Source: Pristionchus mayeri (Eukaryota; Nematoda; Chromadorea; Rhabditida; Neodiplogasteridae). Taken from it: a DNA stretch of 64,000 bases. The position numbers and the translations under genes are program-made. The DNA is taken from positions 3,534,001 through 3,598,000 of the forward strand of contig BTRK01000001.1 of NCBI GenBank assembly GCA_036245805.1, read 5' to 3'. How positions within the stretch are numbered: the first letter of the stretch is position 1; every line of letters starts with the position of its first letter. Positions 24,618 through 36,477 of this stretch are shown one piece after another. The notes beneath the pieces were generated by a model. That model did not search any database and was not told where the DNA came from. It saw nothing but the letters and a program-made list of their open reading frames with translations.

Positions 24618-25243
24618 TGAAGAGCCGCGTCGAGTTTTGAACAGAGAGGGCCGTTCGATAAATTGTGCCTCACTGCATGTCACTTTCTTCTGACATATCT
24701 CTGACTTGTTCTTGATTTCCCTCTCTTCCCTTGTCTGTGATCTCCGGTCGGAAATCGGAATGAGCCTGATCTATCCCTACCGCCACTATTCGTACCTGAT
24801 CTTGATGCGAGGTAACGTTCGCTAGAATCACTTTGAATTGAAGGAATACTTAGTGTCCACATCAATCGGCCTGGTAGGACAGCTCTACCTAGCGCAGCAG
24901 TCTCTTGACGACTAAAATATCGACTTATGTGACTGCACCTTTACCCTTTCATTTTTTTATTGATGGGAGGCTGCTGTGATTTGAAATGTCCGAGTGGAAT
25001 TCACAAGAACGAATCAGAACTGCATTTTAATTCCTTGATGTTCGCTCATTGTACGACAGCCATTCAGATGCAAATGTGTCGGTTACATTGTTCCCTTTCT
25101 AACCATTGTAACGCTAGAATTGCTTCACTATAATTCCTGATAATCCGCCGAGTGGCCTCAGACACCTTTTTTTTCGGTGCCTCACGGTGGTCTTTCTGAT
25201 TTTCCGAAGATCCATAATAGCTGTATAAATAAGTTAACAAGGG

Positions 25244-26465
25244 AAAAGTAGACTGGCAAACGCCAACCAACGAACGACAAACAAACGCGCCTAGGCAAGA
25301 TACTTCATGATATCCACCGCTATTCGTGTAAAATTATCAAGAGCGTTAGTTAAGATATTCAACTTGCTGAACCTCCTCTGATACACATGCCAGATGTATT
25401 GTGCCAGATGTAACGGGCGAAATCTGGAGTGCACGAGTGCTTATCTACCACGCCCATCTGTGAAGATTGCCAATTACTACCACGTCGTGCTGTTCCTGTT
25501 CCGGCACTTAGAAAGGATCATCTTATCCCAATTCAAATCTTTGAAAGTGACCAGCACATTCGGAAATGGGTATAGAATTGTACACACTACCTCAGCTAAT
25601 CTCGCTCCCCGAAATATTCTGCAAATCCTAGCGGCGATTCGTATCTTCGTGCTTGAACTGGACCATTCCCTTAATTTGCTGGATGACGATACTTTTCCCT
25701 TCATGTCGTTCATTCTCCCGATGACCAAGCAATATTACTGACATCATTTTAGAAAATTTCGCCTAAAAAATCATGCTTCTTTGGTCATCAACATTCCAGA
25801 GAGCTGTATCTTTTCCCTGTACCTCCTCAACTTTAGGGCTTCTGTAGAATGTGTATAGGGGGGAGACATACGAGCACAGGAGTGTGAAGTAATTTAGCGA
25901 TAGATAATACTCGAACATATTTCATATCACCAACGGTTCAAAACAAAATGATAAGGTATGACAAGTGAGGCCGAGGGAGGGCTGAAGAAACGAAATACGG
26001 AGTAGGGAAGCTGCAGTTTATCTAACCTAATGAAAAATGTAATCAGCGACCAGCCTGATCATCGCTTTTGTAAAAGCCAATTCACTTTTTTTCGCATATT
26101 TATTGACACACAATTGTGAACTGATTTTCTTGCTCACTATTGAAGACGCGTATTAGAACATACTGTTCGAATCAGATCGCTGAATAATTTGGGATGATGG
26201 TAGCTTACCTCTCCGAGAATGCTCCGTACTCACGATGGAAGGCCAGAGCTCATCTCCCAGTACGCCATCACGACTCGCACATCGATGTACATTATCTGTA
26301 TAAGAATATTCTGCAGTCGCATATACTCCGCTCTCCTTTTGGTAGTGCTTGCTGCTTGCGGGTTTTTCAGTTTGATTGGATGAAATTTGCGTCAATCGCT
26401 TTTGCTTCGCAACACCACGAGAACGAGACAACATTGGGACGGATTCGCAAGAATCGCATATTGAT
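25244..26465. other. Flank of the big palindrome, no confident gene
   Basis: A plus-strand frame at 25394-25741 begins MYCARCNGRN and ends in DDDTFPFMSF. The start resembles the opening C-x2-C of a DM domain and the end vaguely recalls the C-terminal domain of the DM genes nearby, so it may be a decayed DM fragment; this is weak. Nothing else is supported. Confidence 0.25.
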
Positions 26466-26576
26466 TAGAGTTCCAAAATCAGGTATTCATCTCTTCATTT
26501 CCCACACTATCTCGCCTCTCGACCGGTCGAGAGAGTGTGGGAAATGAAGAGATGAATACCTGATTTTGGAACTCCA
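26466..26576. mobile_element. 111-bp hairpin MITE, hAT-like, copy 1
   Basis: The whole element is a near-perfect inverted repeat, starting TAGAGTTCC and ending GGAACTCCA, with a CCGG centre. It is flanked by ATATTGAT (26458-26465) and CTATTGAT (26577-26584), 7 of 8 matching. The TAGNG-type terminus and 8-bp duplication fit the hAT superfamily. The arms contain the recurrent CTCTTCATTTCCCACACT motif. Confidence 0.75.
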
Positions 26577-26637
26577 CTATTGATTCTGCGCATGCTCTCG
26601 CAACTATGACGAGTGAGAGCACGCAGAATGCAGCGAG

Positions 26638-26762
26638 AGTAAGTTCTCGCGAAGAGCAATCGTCTGACTCTCTTCAGTTTGCACGCTCTCTCGTCTCTCT
26701 GACCGGCGAGAGAGCGTGCAAACTGAAGAGAGTCAGAAGATTGCTCCTCGCGAAGCAATTCT
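26638..26762. repeat. Hairpin of a second subfamily
   Basis: An inverted repeat of about 55-bp arms is centred near 26702 (CTGACCGGCGAGAGAG). Its arms read CTGACTCTCTTCAGTTTGCA. A close relative lies at about 40990-41110. Confidence 0.75.
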
Positions 26763-27953
26763 TACGGAAATCCCTGAAATTGCTTTTCATCGACATTTCG
26801 ATCTAACTTCTCGCCAGATTAGAGAAATAGTTGCAATCTTGATTGGCTCGCCGAATTATCGCCGTTTGCGATCAGAAGTATGGGTGTGGGACACTCTCGA
26901 CTAAGCAGACTCGCTAGTGAGAGAGACAGCCGAGAGTGTGGGAAATGAAGAGGGTGAGGTGGCAGTTTCTCGAATTGGAGCGTAAGTGACCCAATTCAGC
27001 GTCATCTCTAAGCGATCTCTCAGTGCGCTTTCAGTTGGGTGCAACTATCCTTTACTTTCTAATTTTCTCTGAACAATGTCACATGTATTACCCGACAACA
27101 GGAAAGATTGATTACTCAAAATCGGGAAATAAGTGATGGGCGCCATGTCAAGTATCGGGATCTGTGCATACAGCACCCATTCAAAAAGTACTCAATTGGA
27201 AAGAAATTCTGCAGCAAACAGATATTTATCATGGATAATTCCCGTCACCCCCTCGTTCGATAGGTGAAACTCTCGCTCGTGCCAGAAGGGGCAAAAATGC
27301 CTTATACGAACGACCTTAATGGTGCTGGGTGCACCTCTCCCTTCCACCTTCCTTATCCTACTTTTTCTTTCTCTTGTTTACATGTTTATCCTAACAAGCG
27401 AGTAGTGAAGACTATTCGCACGCTTCATCTCCATCTCTGCAAATGATAAGATCGTTTTTGGAAGCTGACCAATTCCTGATGGCATCTGCTAAATTTTAAA
27501 TGTGTTTCTCCCCCTTTCTCATGCCATCTGAGGGCTAACATCATGAGGAAATGAGTCGGCGTGGATGACGTGTACTTTCATATGTGATCCTCGTCTGCTT
27601 TCAGGCAGGGTGAGACAGTGTGCGAGAAGAGGAGAGTCAAATTTAGTGTCAACACTACTAGCGAGATCCCAAATGGGAGATGAAACACGGCGATTTGCGC
27701 TTCGAGGACAAGAGATGTTATCGAGGAATTCCCGCGAAGCGCCGAGGGGGGAGGGAAATCTTATTGCATTTCTGCTACTGCGATGAATCCGAGACGGGTG
27801 AGTATTTTTCTCCTTTTGAATCAATGTCTTGAATTAATCTTGATTTGCTCTCGTGAACTTTTCACACTGGGATACCACTGCTTTCGCACTCGAAATATCC
27901 ACTAACCCTGTGCGTATCCTAGTCATTTTACCAGTAGGCAGTCAGACAGTGAC
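26763..27953. other. Upstream region of the second DM gene
   Basis: A further hairpin half lies at about 26885-26950 (GAGAGTGTGGGAAATGAAGA). The rest is probable promoter of the DM gene that starts at 27954. No gene is supported. Confidence 0.35.
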
Positions 27954-29624
27954 ATGGATGCCCCGAAGATGTCCTACTGGCAAACTTATGGCACCTATGT
28001 TTTTTTTTCGATGTGAATAGCCCCGACTTTGTCCACTTTTCTCGATTCAAAACGAGAAAAAAACGATTTAATTTTTGCAGTGCATGAAGTGCCTGCTGCA
28101 CGGAAACGTTCAAACTCACTGCTCCCAGGACTGCCCGATGAACCACTGCTCGTGTGCGAAGGTATGGCAGTATGTTGACATTGTTAGTTTCCAACTTCCA
28201 TTTATTCAAAAATGGATGTGCAGGTTAGGGAGAAGGGGCCAATATGTTGTTCTAAAAATAGGATCGCGATATACAACAAAAATAAGTAGATCCTGCCGGA
28301 ACTACGAACCCTGACCACATCCCAGTCAGAGGGTCCGCAGCACACGGTAAAATAAAAACAATGTATCTAATTATCAATTGGTTCTATTTCAGTGCCAGCT
28401 TGTCGATAGCAGACGCAACGCAGCCAACAAACTCTGGAGATTGGGAAGGAAGCAGAAAGAGGATCTGGGCATCAGTGTGAGCCTTTTATCCCCTTTTTCG
28501 CATAACTCACATATATTTGTTGATACAAAAGAAAGTTTTCAGGGCCATTCCGTGCGCTACACCTGCGCTAGATGCCGTAATCACGGTATCGTCGTGCTCA
28601 AAAAGGTAAATTTCGAAACATTATTTTGTCGTTTTGACTGGACCGTTGTGACCTCAAAATCAGTGAAACAACCAGTCACCTGAATTATGACCATTGCTTT
28701 CACTGTGTTTCATTGATCAATTGCCCCACAAACTTTCGCTCTTTCCAGCACCACACGCCCTGCCCCTACTCGATGTGTCACTGCGAGGAGTGTATGCTGA
28801 TCGGAGAGAAGAACAGAATCGATTGCGAACTGAAGGCGATCGCGCGCGATTCATACGGTAGGTCAATTGTGTGATCTCTCTGTCGCTCCTACGGCTACGT
28901 GCGTAATCGCATCTTCATTCTGCAACCAAAACCTATCGATGTGAGCGCATTTTAGAAGGAAAACTCGTTTAATGCGAACTCTGATCGAGAATTTCCGTTT
29001 AAACACCGAGTTTATGACAGCGAGAGCAAGAAATGACCAACTTGAGTGCATATTGTGCTGAGATGATTCCCTAGATACGATGGCATCGATTCGCCCTACA
29101 CAAACTTGGATAATTTCAGAATCTTCCCCGTCTCATTCCGACTCGGAGCAGGAACCCCAATACCACCCCGACTCAGCCATTCTGCCCATGACTTCTGGCT
29201 TCAATTCTGACGTCGCGCCCCTGACTCCTGAGGCAAAGGTATTGTTGTAATTTCTCGTATCACACAAGGGTGCTTCAACAAGTGCATAATATTATTAAAC
29301 ATGGGAAGGGGAAGCGGGGAGTATTGCATATAGTTGTAGTTTTTTTGATTATTAAATACAATTTTAAAAAAAGTAATAATCACAAATTTTCAGGTAATCC
29401 AGGATCTGATCAACGCGCTCGCATCCGACTCCTTCGACCCGGAGACCTTCGACTATGCCGCACTCTCCAACTTCTTCTCCCAACCCTCCCTCACTCTTCC
29501 CGTTGAATGGGCACCCATGATGGGTGACATCATCGATATGGTGCACATCGCGTTGAGATTATTCCCGAGATTCGATGGAATCGATTTTGGAGCTGGTTCA
29601 CTTCCTGTTGCACCGATGATGTGA
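27954..29624 (+). CDS. Two-DM-domain transcription factor (mab-3/dmd-3-like)
   Basis: Exons are 27954-27998, 28081-28161, 28393-28476, 28543-28605, 28749-28857, 29120-29238 and 29394-29624, about 243 residues, all phases consistent. The first DM module is CMKCLLHG...H-x4-C-x4-C-x-C followed by C and RR in the next exon; the second is CARCRNHG...CPYSMCHCEEC followed by a basic helix. The linker is serine/glutamate/proline rich. The last exon encodes a C-terminal domain shared with the other DM genes here (ALASDSFDPE...FFSQP...GIDFG). Two DM domains in one protein are characteristic of nematode MAB-3 and DMD-3, which control male-specific traits. The first donor (TAT before GTTTTTTT) is weak, so the start is the least sure part. 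It lies convergent with the small gene at 30352-30914. Confidence 0.85.
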
Positions 29625-29668
29625 ATCTAGAGATAATGTTTTGGCTTATTGTGAAAATTGTAAATATT

Positions 29669-29674
29669 AATAAA
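29669..29674 (+). promoter_or_regulatory. Polyadenylation signal
   Basis: AATAAA lies 45 bases after the stop codon of the DM gene. Confidence 0.6.
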
Positions 29675-30351
29675 TATGTCAACTCCGAAACTTGAGATGT
29701 CTTTGCGCATGCCGTACACACAATCGTCTTCAACATACTCGAGAGGCCCGTTGGTAAAATGCTTGAATTGTTCATGCCCCGTGCTCTGATTTGCTCAATT
29801 CATAGGCGAACGATCTCATATAATTGTCTAAGGCGAACCAGACGCGCAGAATGAACGGCAAACCATTCTAAATGGCAGTGCATACTCTTATGTTGGGTAA
29901 GGTCAATCGAGCGATTCACAACGACTATTCAGATTTATGTTGCCATTTTCATTCATTTGTTTTATTTATACGATTCTAGCTCCAATATGCTTACGCACGT
30001 GCTGTAGGTACAATAACATCACTGAAATCACTCATTCCTTCAGATTTATACAGCATCTTTCGCTGATATTTTTCAAAGTCCCTTACATTCTACATCAGTC
30101 GATAAACCTAGTACATTCGCCAAATTCAGTGAATATACGAACTCCCAATATCGAAGTGAGCGATGGGAATGTAGGGGGGGACGGAACAATTTATAATACC
30201 AATAAGATTATTTATGTACTTGATTATGGAGGTGAGAATTCAAGTAAATCATCCGTATTTATCTATATGTCAGTTTGCAATCATAAATTTGTACATGAAA
30301 CAAGTAAGCGAAATCTCCCTGCGATAGAGCTACAAACACGTCATGAGCCAA
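29675..30351. other. Convergent intergenic region
   Basis: This separates the 3' ends of the DM gene and the small gene. Nothing else is recognised. Confidence 0.4.
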
Positions 30352-30914
30352 TTACAAGCCACGCTGGAATGCTGACGAAATTGATCCGGCCAAGTTCTCA
30401 TTCTGGCCTCGGAGGTCGGAGGAGGTAACGTTGCCGACGAAAAACGGGTTAGCCACGGGAACGAGTCCAGTTGGAGCGACGGAGTTCGACGATGTGTTCG
30501 AGAAGGAACCACCGGAAGAAGTAGTGCGATTGTCGTTCGATGACGGCATGGAGCTGGCCACTGAAAGGTGTCGATCATTAACAATAAATTAATATAGCTT
30601 GTCTGTTGAACTACGAATGTCTTGAGAAATGCGTTTTCGTTCTGTGAGCTCTCATGCCGGCCTGACTTTGCTATCGTTTTTCAAGCACAAAAGGTAAAGA
30701 TGCAGCCACGTCAAGAGCTTTTACTGTTGTCAAGATACACCTACGCTAGACTACAACTCCGCTAGTCGGTATGGCCGCCTACTACTAGGTGCTTCTGGAG
30801 AAGATTACCAAATATAAATAGTGGTTTAAACACATATTTTAGTAGATCAATTAGCAAATCGGTACAGTTGTACTCACGATGGTTGATGAATCCCCTGATG
30901 TCTCTGTTGTCCAT
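30352..30914 (-). CDS. Small unknown protein with PVANPFF motif, third copy
   Basis: Exon 1 is 30914-30878 (MDNRDIRGFINH plus one base) and exon 2 is 30560-30352, about 81 residues. Donor GTGAGT and acceptor CTTTCAG are good. It shares with the palindrome copies the start MDN, the intron after residue 12-13 in phase 1, and the block VPVANPFFVGNVT then NENLAGSISSAF before the stop. The middle is a serine/asparagine/threonine-rich stretch. Conservation of reading frame and intron phase between diverged copies argues that it is a real gene. No known function. Confidence 0.65.
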
Positions 30915-31395
30915 GGCGGAATGGAGGAGAATTCGAGTCGAGCGAGAAGAGTGAGTGGGTGCGTTTGGCGACCTCTGCGCGACCCTTTTCTAGTGCGTCG
31001 CTCTCGCTTTCTCGAAATTGTGTCCTCGAGATTTCGCCCCGCCCGGTGCATAATGGTCTTCACACATCACCACACATTTTCACGGTAGGCGGAATACTCG
31101 GCTTCGATTCCCGTTCCAGGAATGTCCTGTGCACTGTTTGTACAATGATGAGCTCACTCGATAATATCCAGAGGTTACGCAGATACAGCACAGTCGGTAC
31201 AAGGTTGTAATGCAGCTCTGCCTTGTACCGATTAGGTCGAATAGGAAGGAGATGTGCACCCGCCTGAGAGGAACAAAAATTATGACCTTCCATAAGACGT
31301 CCTGATATTGCAGTAACATAGTGTGAAAATACTGCAGAAGGGTGCTTTTTTCTAGTTCTTATGCTGTTTGTTCTCATCCGACATAGGATTACTAG
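30915..31395. other. Upstream of the third small gene
   Basis: No gene is supported; several short overlapping frames look random. Confidence 0.3.
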
Positions 31396-31508
31396 TAGAG
31401 TTCGAGAAACAATACCACACTCTCTTCATTTTACACACTCTCTCGCCGATCGACCGGTCTAGAGAGTGTGTAGAATGAAGAGAGCGTGGTATCGTTCCTC
31501 GAACTCTA
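31396..31508. mobile_element. 113-bp hairpin MITE, hAT-like, copy 2
   Basis: It starts TAGAGTTCGAG and ends CTCGAACTCTA. It is flanked by an exact 8-bp duplication, ATTACTAG, at 31388-31395 and 31509-31516. The whole body is a hairpin with the CCGATCGACCGG centre and the CTCTTCATTTTACACACTC motif in its arms. Confidence 0.85.
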
Positions 31509-31516
31509 ATTACTAG

Positions 31517-32299
31517 CACCCACTGCAATCCCATCGAAGAGGGACTGAAAAACGAAAGCTCCGTGGGCTATACAATTCAGGCATCTGGACCAGCGGAGTC
31601 GCGCTACAACACTCTGGACACCCTACAACAGAAATAGAACTATGGAGAGACTCCCTCATTGGTGGAGCCCTTCCTCAACTGATCGTTTTATTAGCACCCA
31701 AAGCAGCCTCTCGCACTCTCGAGTCGCATCTCGCTCATCTCGATTTGGAGCAGGAATTATGTGAGAGATCGTTGTGTTATTCTCTCAATCGCCTTCTATC
31801 TCTCTCCTCTTCCTCTCTCCCTTGCCCTCGCCTTGTCCCCCTTATCACCTTCCCGATGCACAACCTTGGGTATTCCTGTCGAACCGGCATTCGACTCTCC
31901 TCTTTTCGCACACTCTCTCGTTTCTCCAATTTGGGAGCATGGAAACATTAAGATCGCTCAATACCGTTTCAATGGTTTCCATGGGTTCTCATGAACCATG
32001 CTAGAGCGGGGGAATGATTCACACTTCAAGTTTCCGATTTTTCGATTACAGATTTGCAAACAAATAAACTTTTTAACTTCACTAATAACTTCTTCTCTCT
32101 CATCTTGTGGCTCTAGTTTATTATGTATGTTCCTCTACAATTCAATGTTGTGTAGTGATCGATAAACTATACCAGTGTCCCTTCATGTAAACTAGTCTTT
32201 AACCAATCGGCCAGTCGATAGTGTTGGAAATGAAGAGACGGCAACACGAATATCTAACATTGGTTGACTACATCACATCATCATGAACTCCTTTACGCG
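31517..32299. other. Intergenic, no gene
   Basis: Contains a pyrimidine-rich stretch (about 31790-31860) and one more hairpin motif (GGAAATGAAGAGACGGCAAC at about 32226). No gene is supported. Confidence 0.3.
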
Positions 32300-33045
32300 T
32301 TTTCCGTCGGATTGGAAAATGGGAATATGCTCGAAATATCTCTAGCGCAATCAGAAAAACATCGGATGAAAGTGAAGATTCGTGTCAGGGCAAGCAGGAA
32401 AATTTCCGATTTAGCACAAATTTCGTAGATTTAGAGTGCAGATAATTCGAAACTTTCTTCTGCAGCACCAATTTGGGGATCGCAGACTGACCAGATTGCT
32501 GTGATGAATTTACTCTGACGGGTTGGCTCGCGGCGCCAGCCGACAATGCTTAACAGATACCGTAGTATTCCCAATATTGAGAGGTATTGATTTTTTCTCG
32601 TTGGTTTTCCGCCCAAAGTTATCGGGCTATCTAAAATCGACATAAGGGAAGGTTCGGAAGCGAAAGTGAAGAGGGAATTGGATGATACAATATAATCAGT
32701 TCACATCCGAGACGTCCTTATTTTATTACACAACATTAACTTGTTCTTGGAATATGACGGACGGGAAGAGTCAGCCCACTAGTTCGTTCGTTTGATTGCC
32801 TATTGCGCATCATTATGGACTAGTTTATGCGATTTATGCATGGATTGGAAAGTGGGAAAATGCTCGAAATATCTCTCGCGCAATCAGCGAAACATCGGGC
32901 GAAAGTGAAGATTCGTGTCAGGGCGAGCAGGAAAAATTGCCCGATTTAGCACAAATTTCGTAGATTTAGAGTGCAGATAATTCGAAACTTTCTTCTGCAA
33001 TACGGATGTGGGGATAGCAAACTGGCTGGATTTCTGCAACCAATT
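32300..33045. repeat. Direct repeat, period about 540 bp
   Basis: A block of about 200 bp is present at about 32305-32500 and again at about 32845-33040. On the minus strand each copy ends an open frame with EESFELSAL before the stop (32431-32643 and 32966-33172), behind a TTGCAG- or CTGCAG-type acceptor. This could be two last exons of tandem unknown genes or a duplicated repeat; I cannot tell. Confidence 0.55.
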
Positions 33046-34694
33046 CAATTTGTGCAAGCAAGTATTTTCCAAAAAAAATATTGTGAAGGCAAATCTCGAC
33101 CTGAGTTCCCGAATCATGAACTCTAAAAACCGCTATGTTGTATTTGCTTCCATTATTCAGTAGATAAGACACAAAAGTAAGTCGCCAACAATTTATCGTT
33201 ATTTTCGAATATTTTTCACGTGTGCAGATCGGAAGCGAAAATGACGCAGAGATCGGATTGATGGATATGAGTGTTGTGCAGTCTTATTCGGTGCGTGTGT
33301 GTATGATCCTATTCTAAAGATTTAGTGAAGATGACACATGGGAGTACTCAGGAAAAACAACAGGCGAACCCTCGACTCTTAGCGAGCGAGTATCTTAAAG
33401 GTATACAATCGGAAGAGCCTCCATTCGTCATACATTGAGTTTTGAAATTTATCAGCGGAAGGCTTGGAATTGGAAAGGAAATGGTTTATGGAGACATTGG
33501 AGGACTACATTCAGTAAAATAAGATAAAAACATGACATGAATCGAATGACCATGAACATTCAACCCATAATCGATTTCAACATGATGTATATTGATTTGT
33601 TTATTAGCGATATTGTAGTTGAAGAGGATCAGGACATGAACACAAGATTAACTGAACGATCACGTATTACATATCCTTTAACGAGTTAATGAAAGTATAA
33701 AATGATTGCTGATCAAAACAATCGGTCCTCTAGAATTTCAGAAACGTTGTGCAGGACAAACAATTGTGTTGTTTGCCAAATGTTTAAGAAATCTCCCGTG
33801 GTATTGTAAAAAGGTGGTTTGGTGCAGATCTCTTCGAACGATCCTTTGAATTGATACCATAAAGATATTACAGGAGGTTTGTTTGCGGTTTTTCGATTTA
33901 AATTTTAAAAAATAATAAAACTGAATTTTAAAACATGAAAAACCAGTTTGCGATCGAATTTTCGGAACAAAATATAGCTTGTTTTGTAGCCTAGGTTAGC
34001 ATGTTAATACACCACAGTAACCTCGGACCTAGATACCACCTCTGAATTTGCTGAATTTCGAGTTTCCAAATTTTGATGACCCGGCATTTCTAAGTTTCAA
34101 AAGCATGACCCGTCTAATACTAGATTTAGTGAAGAGGACCCATGGGGGTATCCAGGAAAAAATTTTGGTCAAGATTTGCGATCATGATGTCCGGCATGTC
34201 CTGGAATCTTGCCGAGCCAGTCTCTTAAAGCCAGGATCTCGAATTTTACAGTGAGTTATTATGAAATTGTTAGGTTCAGTGCCATTTAACAATGTCTTCG
34301 ACTGAAAACTACCGCTCAATTTCAGCTCTCAGCTTCCCATAAAGAAACTACTTTTCATTCGTGGTTCCTGTGTTTATAGTTGATTCGCAAGTGTTGCGAT
34401 CAATAAACAAAGGAGAAAATCTGTCAAAAGTGTGTATTTCAGTTATATGGTCGTTGCTTCGTATTCTAGATTCTGAAAGCGTATCCAAAAGTTTAAAAAG
34501 TGCAGCACAAAATACGATATTATGTTAGTCTCGAATGGTCAAAGTTAATTTTGCATAATTCTCAGGGCAGGATGGCAATAGCAATGGAAAATCAGTATAA
34601 AGGTTCACGAATATCTGATAAAGATGACCAAGTGGGAGGTTTAGCTTTATAATCATTTGAATGCCAGTTCGTTGAACTTTCTATTCTGTATCAG
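33046..34694. other. Intergenic, with a duplicated segment
   Basis: A stretch around 33310-33355 (GATTTAGTGAAGATGACACA) recurs changed at about 34122-34160. A plus-strand frame at 34048-34254 has no known relative. The 5' exons of the fukutin-like gene should lie here but were not identified. Confidence 0.3.
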
Positions 34695-36131
34695 CTGGGC
34701 ATTATCTACTACAGCAAAGGAACCAATCGTGACTACTGGCTGTTCGAAATTGGGAACGAGAGAAGAGCGATTATAACGTAAGCTTACATTTTATTGGTTT
34801 GCAATTTTATTATTGTTTGGGAACTGTCGACTGTTTAGAAATGTTTTCCTAATGTTGCCTTTCAGCCCGGAGATATTTTCATATTCTTCGTTCGTTTCTT
34901 TTCCAACAGATATTACACGATTTCTCGACGATTGGGAGAATTCTCAATTTATCGAATGTCGGAATCTGGTGAGATATTGTTCCTTTGAAAGCGGAAATAA
35001 CAAAACTTTGCACTAAAATATAAAATAATAATAAAATGTTAATATACATTCAATAATCATATTGCTTAACCAGATAACGAGAGAACATGATACGAAATGC
35101 GAAATACCTCATAAATTCGTTAGCAAAATGGCTGAATTACGATATTTCATTCAACTGAGAGACGCCAGACTTCTGATGATGGGAGGAACTTTGCTAGGTT
35201 GGTTATTTTCTTAAAATACCCTGATGTTACTTCTATCAGGTTGGTATCGCGAGTGTTCATTGATTCCCCACACGACTGATATTGATTTCGCAATTCGTAT
35301 AGAGGAATACACTCGTGAGTTAGTGTATTCAGCACTTATAGGCACTGGCTATGGGTAATTCATTTTCAGCTTTGATCGTTAGTGATCTCGATTCACCTAC
35401 ATCAAAATATATACTTGCGAGAATACTGAACTTTTGTACCGAAATGGGGGGTATTCTTTTCTTATTTGTTGTGGTCGTTTGAATAGCAGGTGCACTTACC
35501 AACAAATATGCACAAGTCTCCCTAGAGTCAATGCTCTACAATATGTTCAGCCTACTGATTCCTACGAGCTTACAATTAGAGTGAAAGAAGATACAAGTGT
35601 AAATATCGATATTTTCTTCCTTTACACAAGTATGACCGCATTTATGATTATTTGCATTTCCAACTCTAACCATTTAAAAATATTATTGCAGATACAAATG
35701 AATCATATGTCGGTGGACTCGATTGGCTAACCAGAAAGAAGTACAAGTGGAGTTATCCAATGTTAAATTTATCTTTGTACGACAAATTATCTATTGAACT
35801 TCCTCTTGCAGAATAACATCACTCTGCACAGGAGACCTACTGTTCTTCATTTTCCACGTTCCATACAATGTAGAAGAAGTTCTGACTGTGAGTTTATCTT
35901 TGATCTTTGAACTATTTATGACTAAAAAGTTGATGAGGCTTGAAACCTTACTCGACTCATAATTTTCAATTGTTGTACCTACCTTGAACTTTGAGAAATG
36001 GTGTCATTCTCAGTCATTTTCTTGATTTCCAGAAGGAGTACAACGAATGGCAGCGAGATTCGCCCTCATCTGACTTTGTGTGGTACAAGTCGCATCGCAA
36101 CGTGAGAGAGGACGGCGTCTTCAGCGGGTGA
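34695..36131 (+). CDS. Fukutin/LicD-like phosphotransferase-family protein, 5' end unresolved
   Basis: Exons are 34695-34777, 34866-34968, 35074-35197, 35240-35314, 35370-35450, 35490-35629, 35692-35761, 35812-35887 and 36033-36131, about 283 visible residues. The core is LLMMGGTLLGWYRECSLIPH then TTDIDFAIR, the GT-L-G-WYREC and D-x-D pattern of the fukutin and LicD nucleotidyltransferase fold, a family also expanded in nematodes. Such proteins transfer phosphorylated sugar alcohols or related groups, usually in the Golgi. A membrane anchor is expected in the missing N-terminus. All junctions agree in phase except 35450 to 35490, where one extra G in a run of six would be needed. Substrate cannot be predicted. 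Confidence 0.78.
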
Positions 36132-36477
36132 AGATATGAAGCAAATGAGACCTCTAGATTGAGATGGGTCGAAGATCTTCAGGGGTTCTTCGTTCGCAGT
36201 TTCTCGTGAAATAATAAGTGCTTTGTTAACAATTATTGTCATGATGCAAACACGTATTTAAAATATTGAGAAGACTCGTTTTAGTGGGTATTAATACAGG
36301 TAGATTAGTATGTTTGTAGTGCAACTCCTATTAGACACCGCCAGGAAAGGTAGTATGATAACTTCGTTCAAGAGATTGCTTCGTTCAATTGCGAGAGTCT
36401 CATGGCGATATCAATTCGAATACGTTTAACAAACCCCGTAAGTAGTGTATTATATTATACAATGAAATTTGAGAACA
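36132..36477. other. Convergent intergenic region
   Basis: This separates the 3' ends of the fukutin-like gene and the third DM gene; nothing else is seen. Confidence 0.4.

Larger units (their letters stand above)
9036..25243. repeat. Large palindrome, arms of about 6.4 kb
   Basis: Left position x matches right position of about 34280 minus x throughout; the sum drifts only between 34277 and 34287 through small indels. Identity looks extremely high: most open frames recur word for word on the opposite strand. The outer edges are at CCCTTGTTAAC (9036) and its complement (25243). The left arm runs 9036-15417 and resumes at 18330-18540 after a LINE insertion; the right arm runs 18789-25243. The spacer is 18541-18788. 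Each arm carries one DM gene, one small unknown gene and two smaller inverted repeats. Confidence 0.95.
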
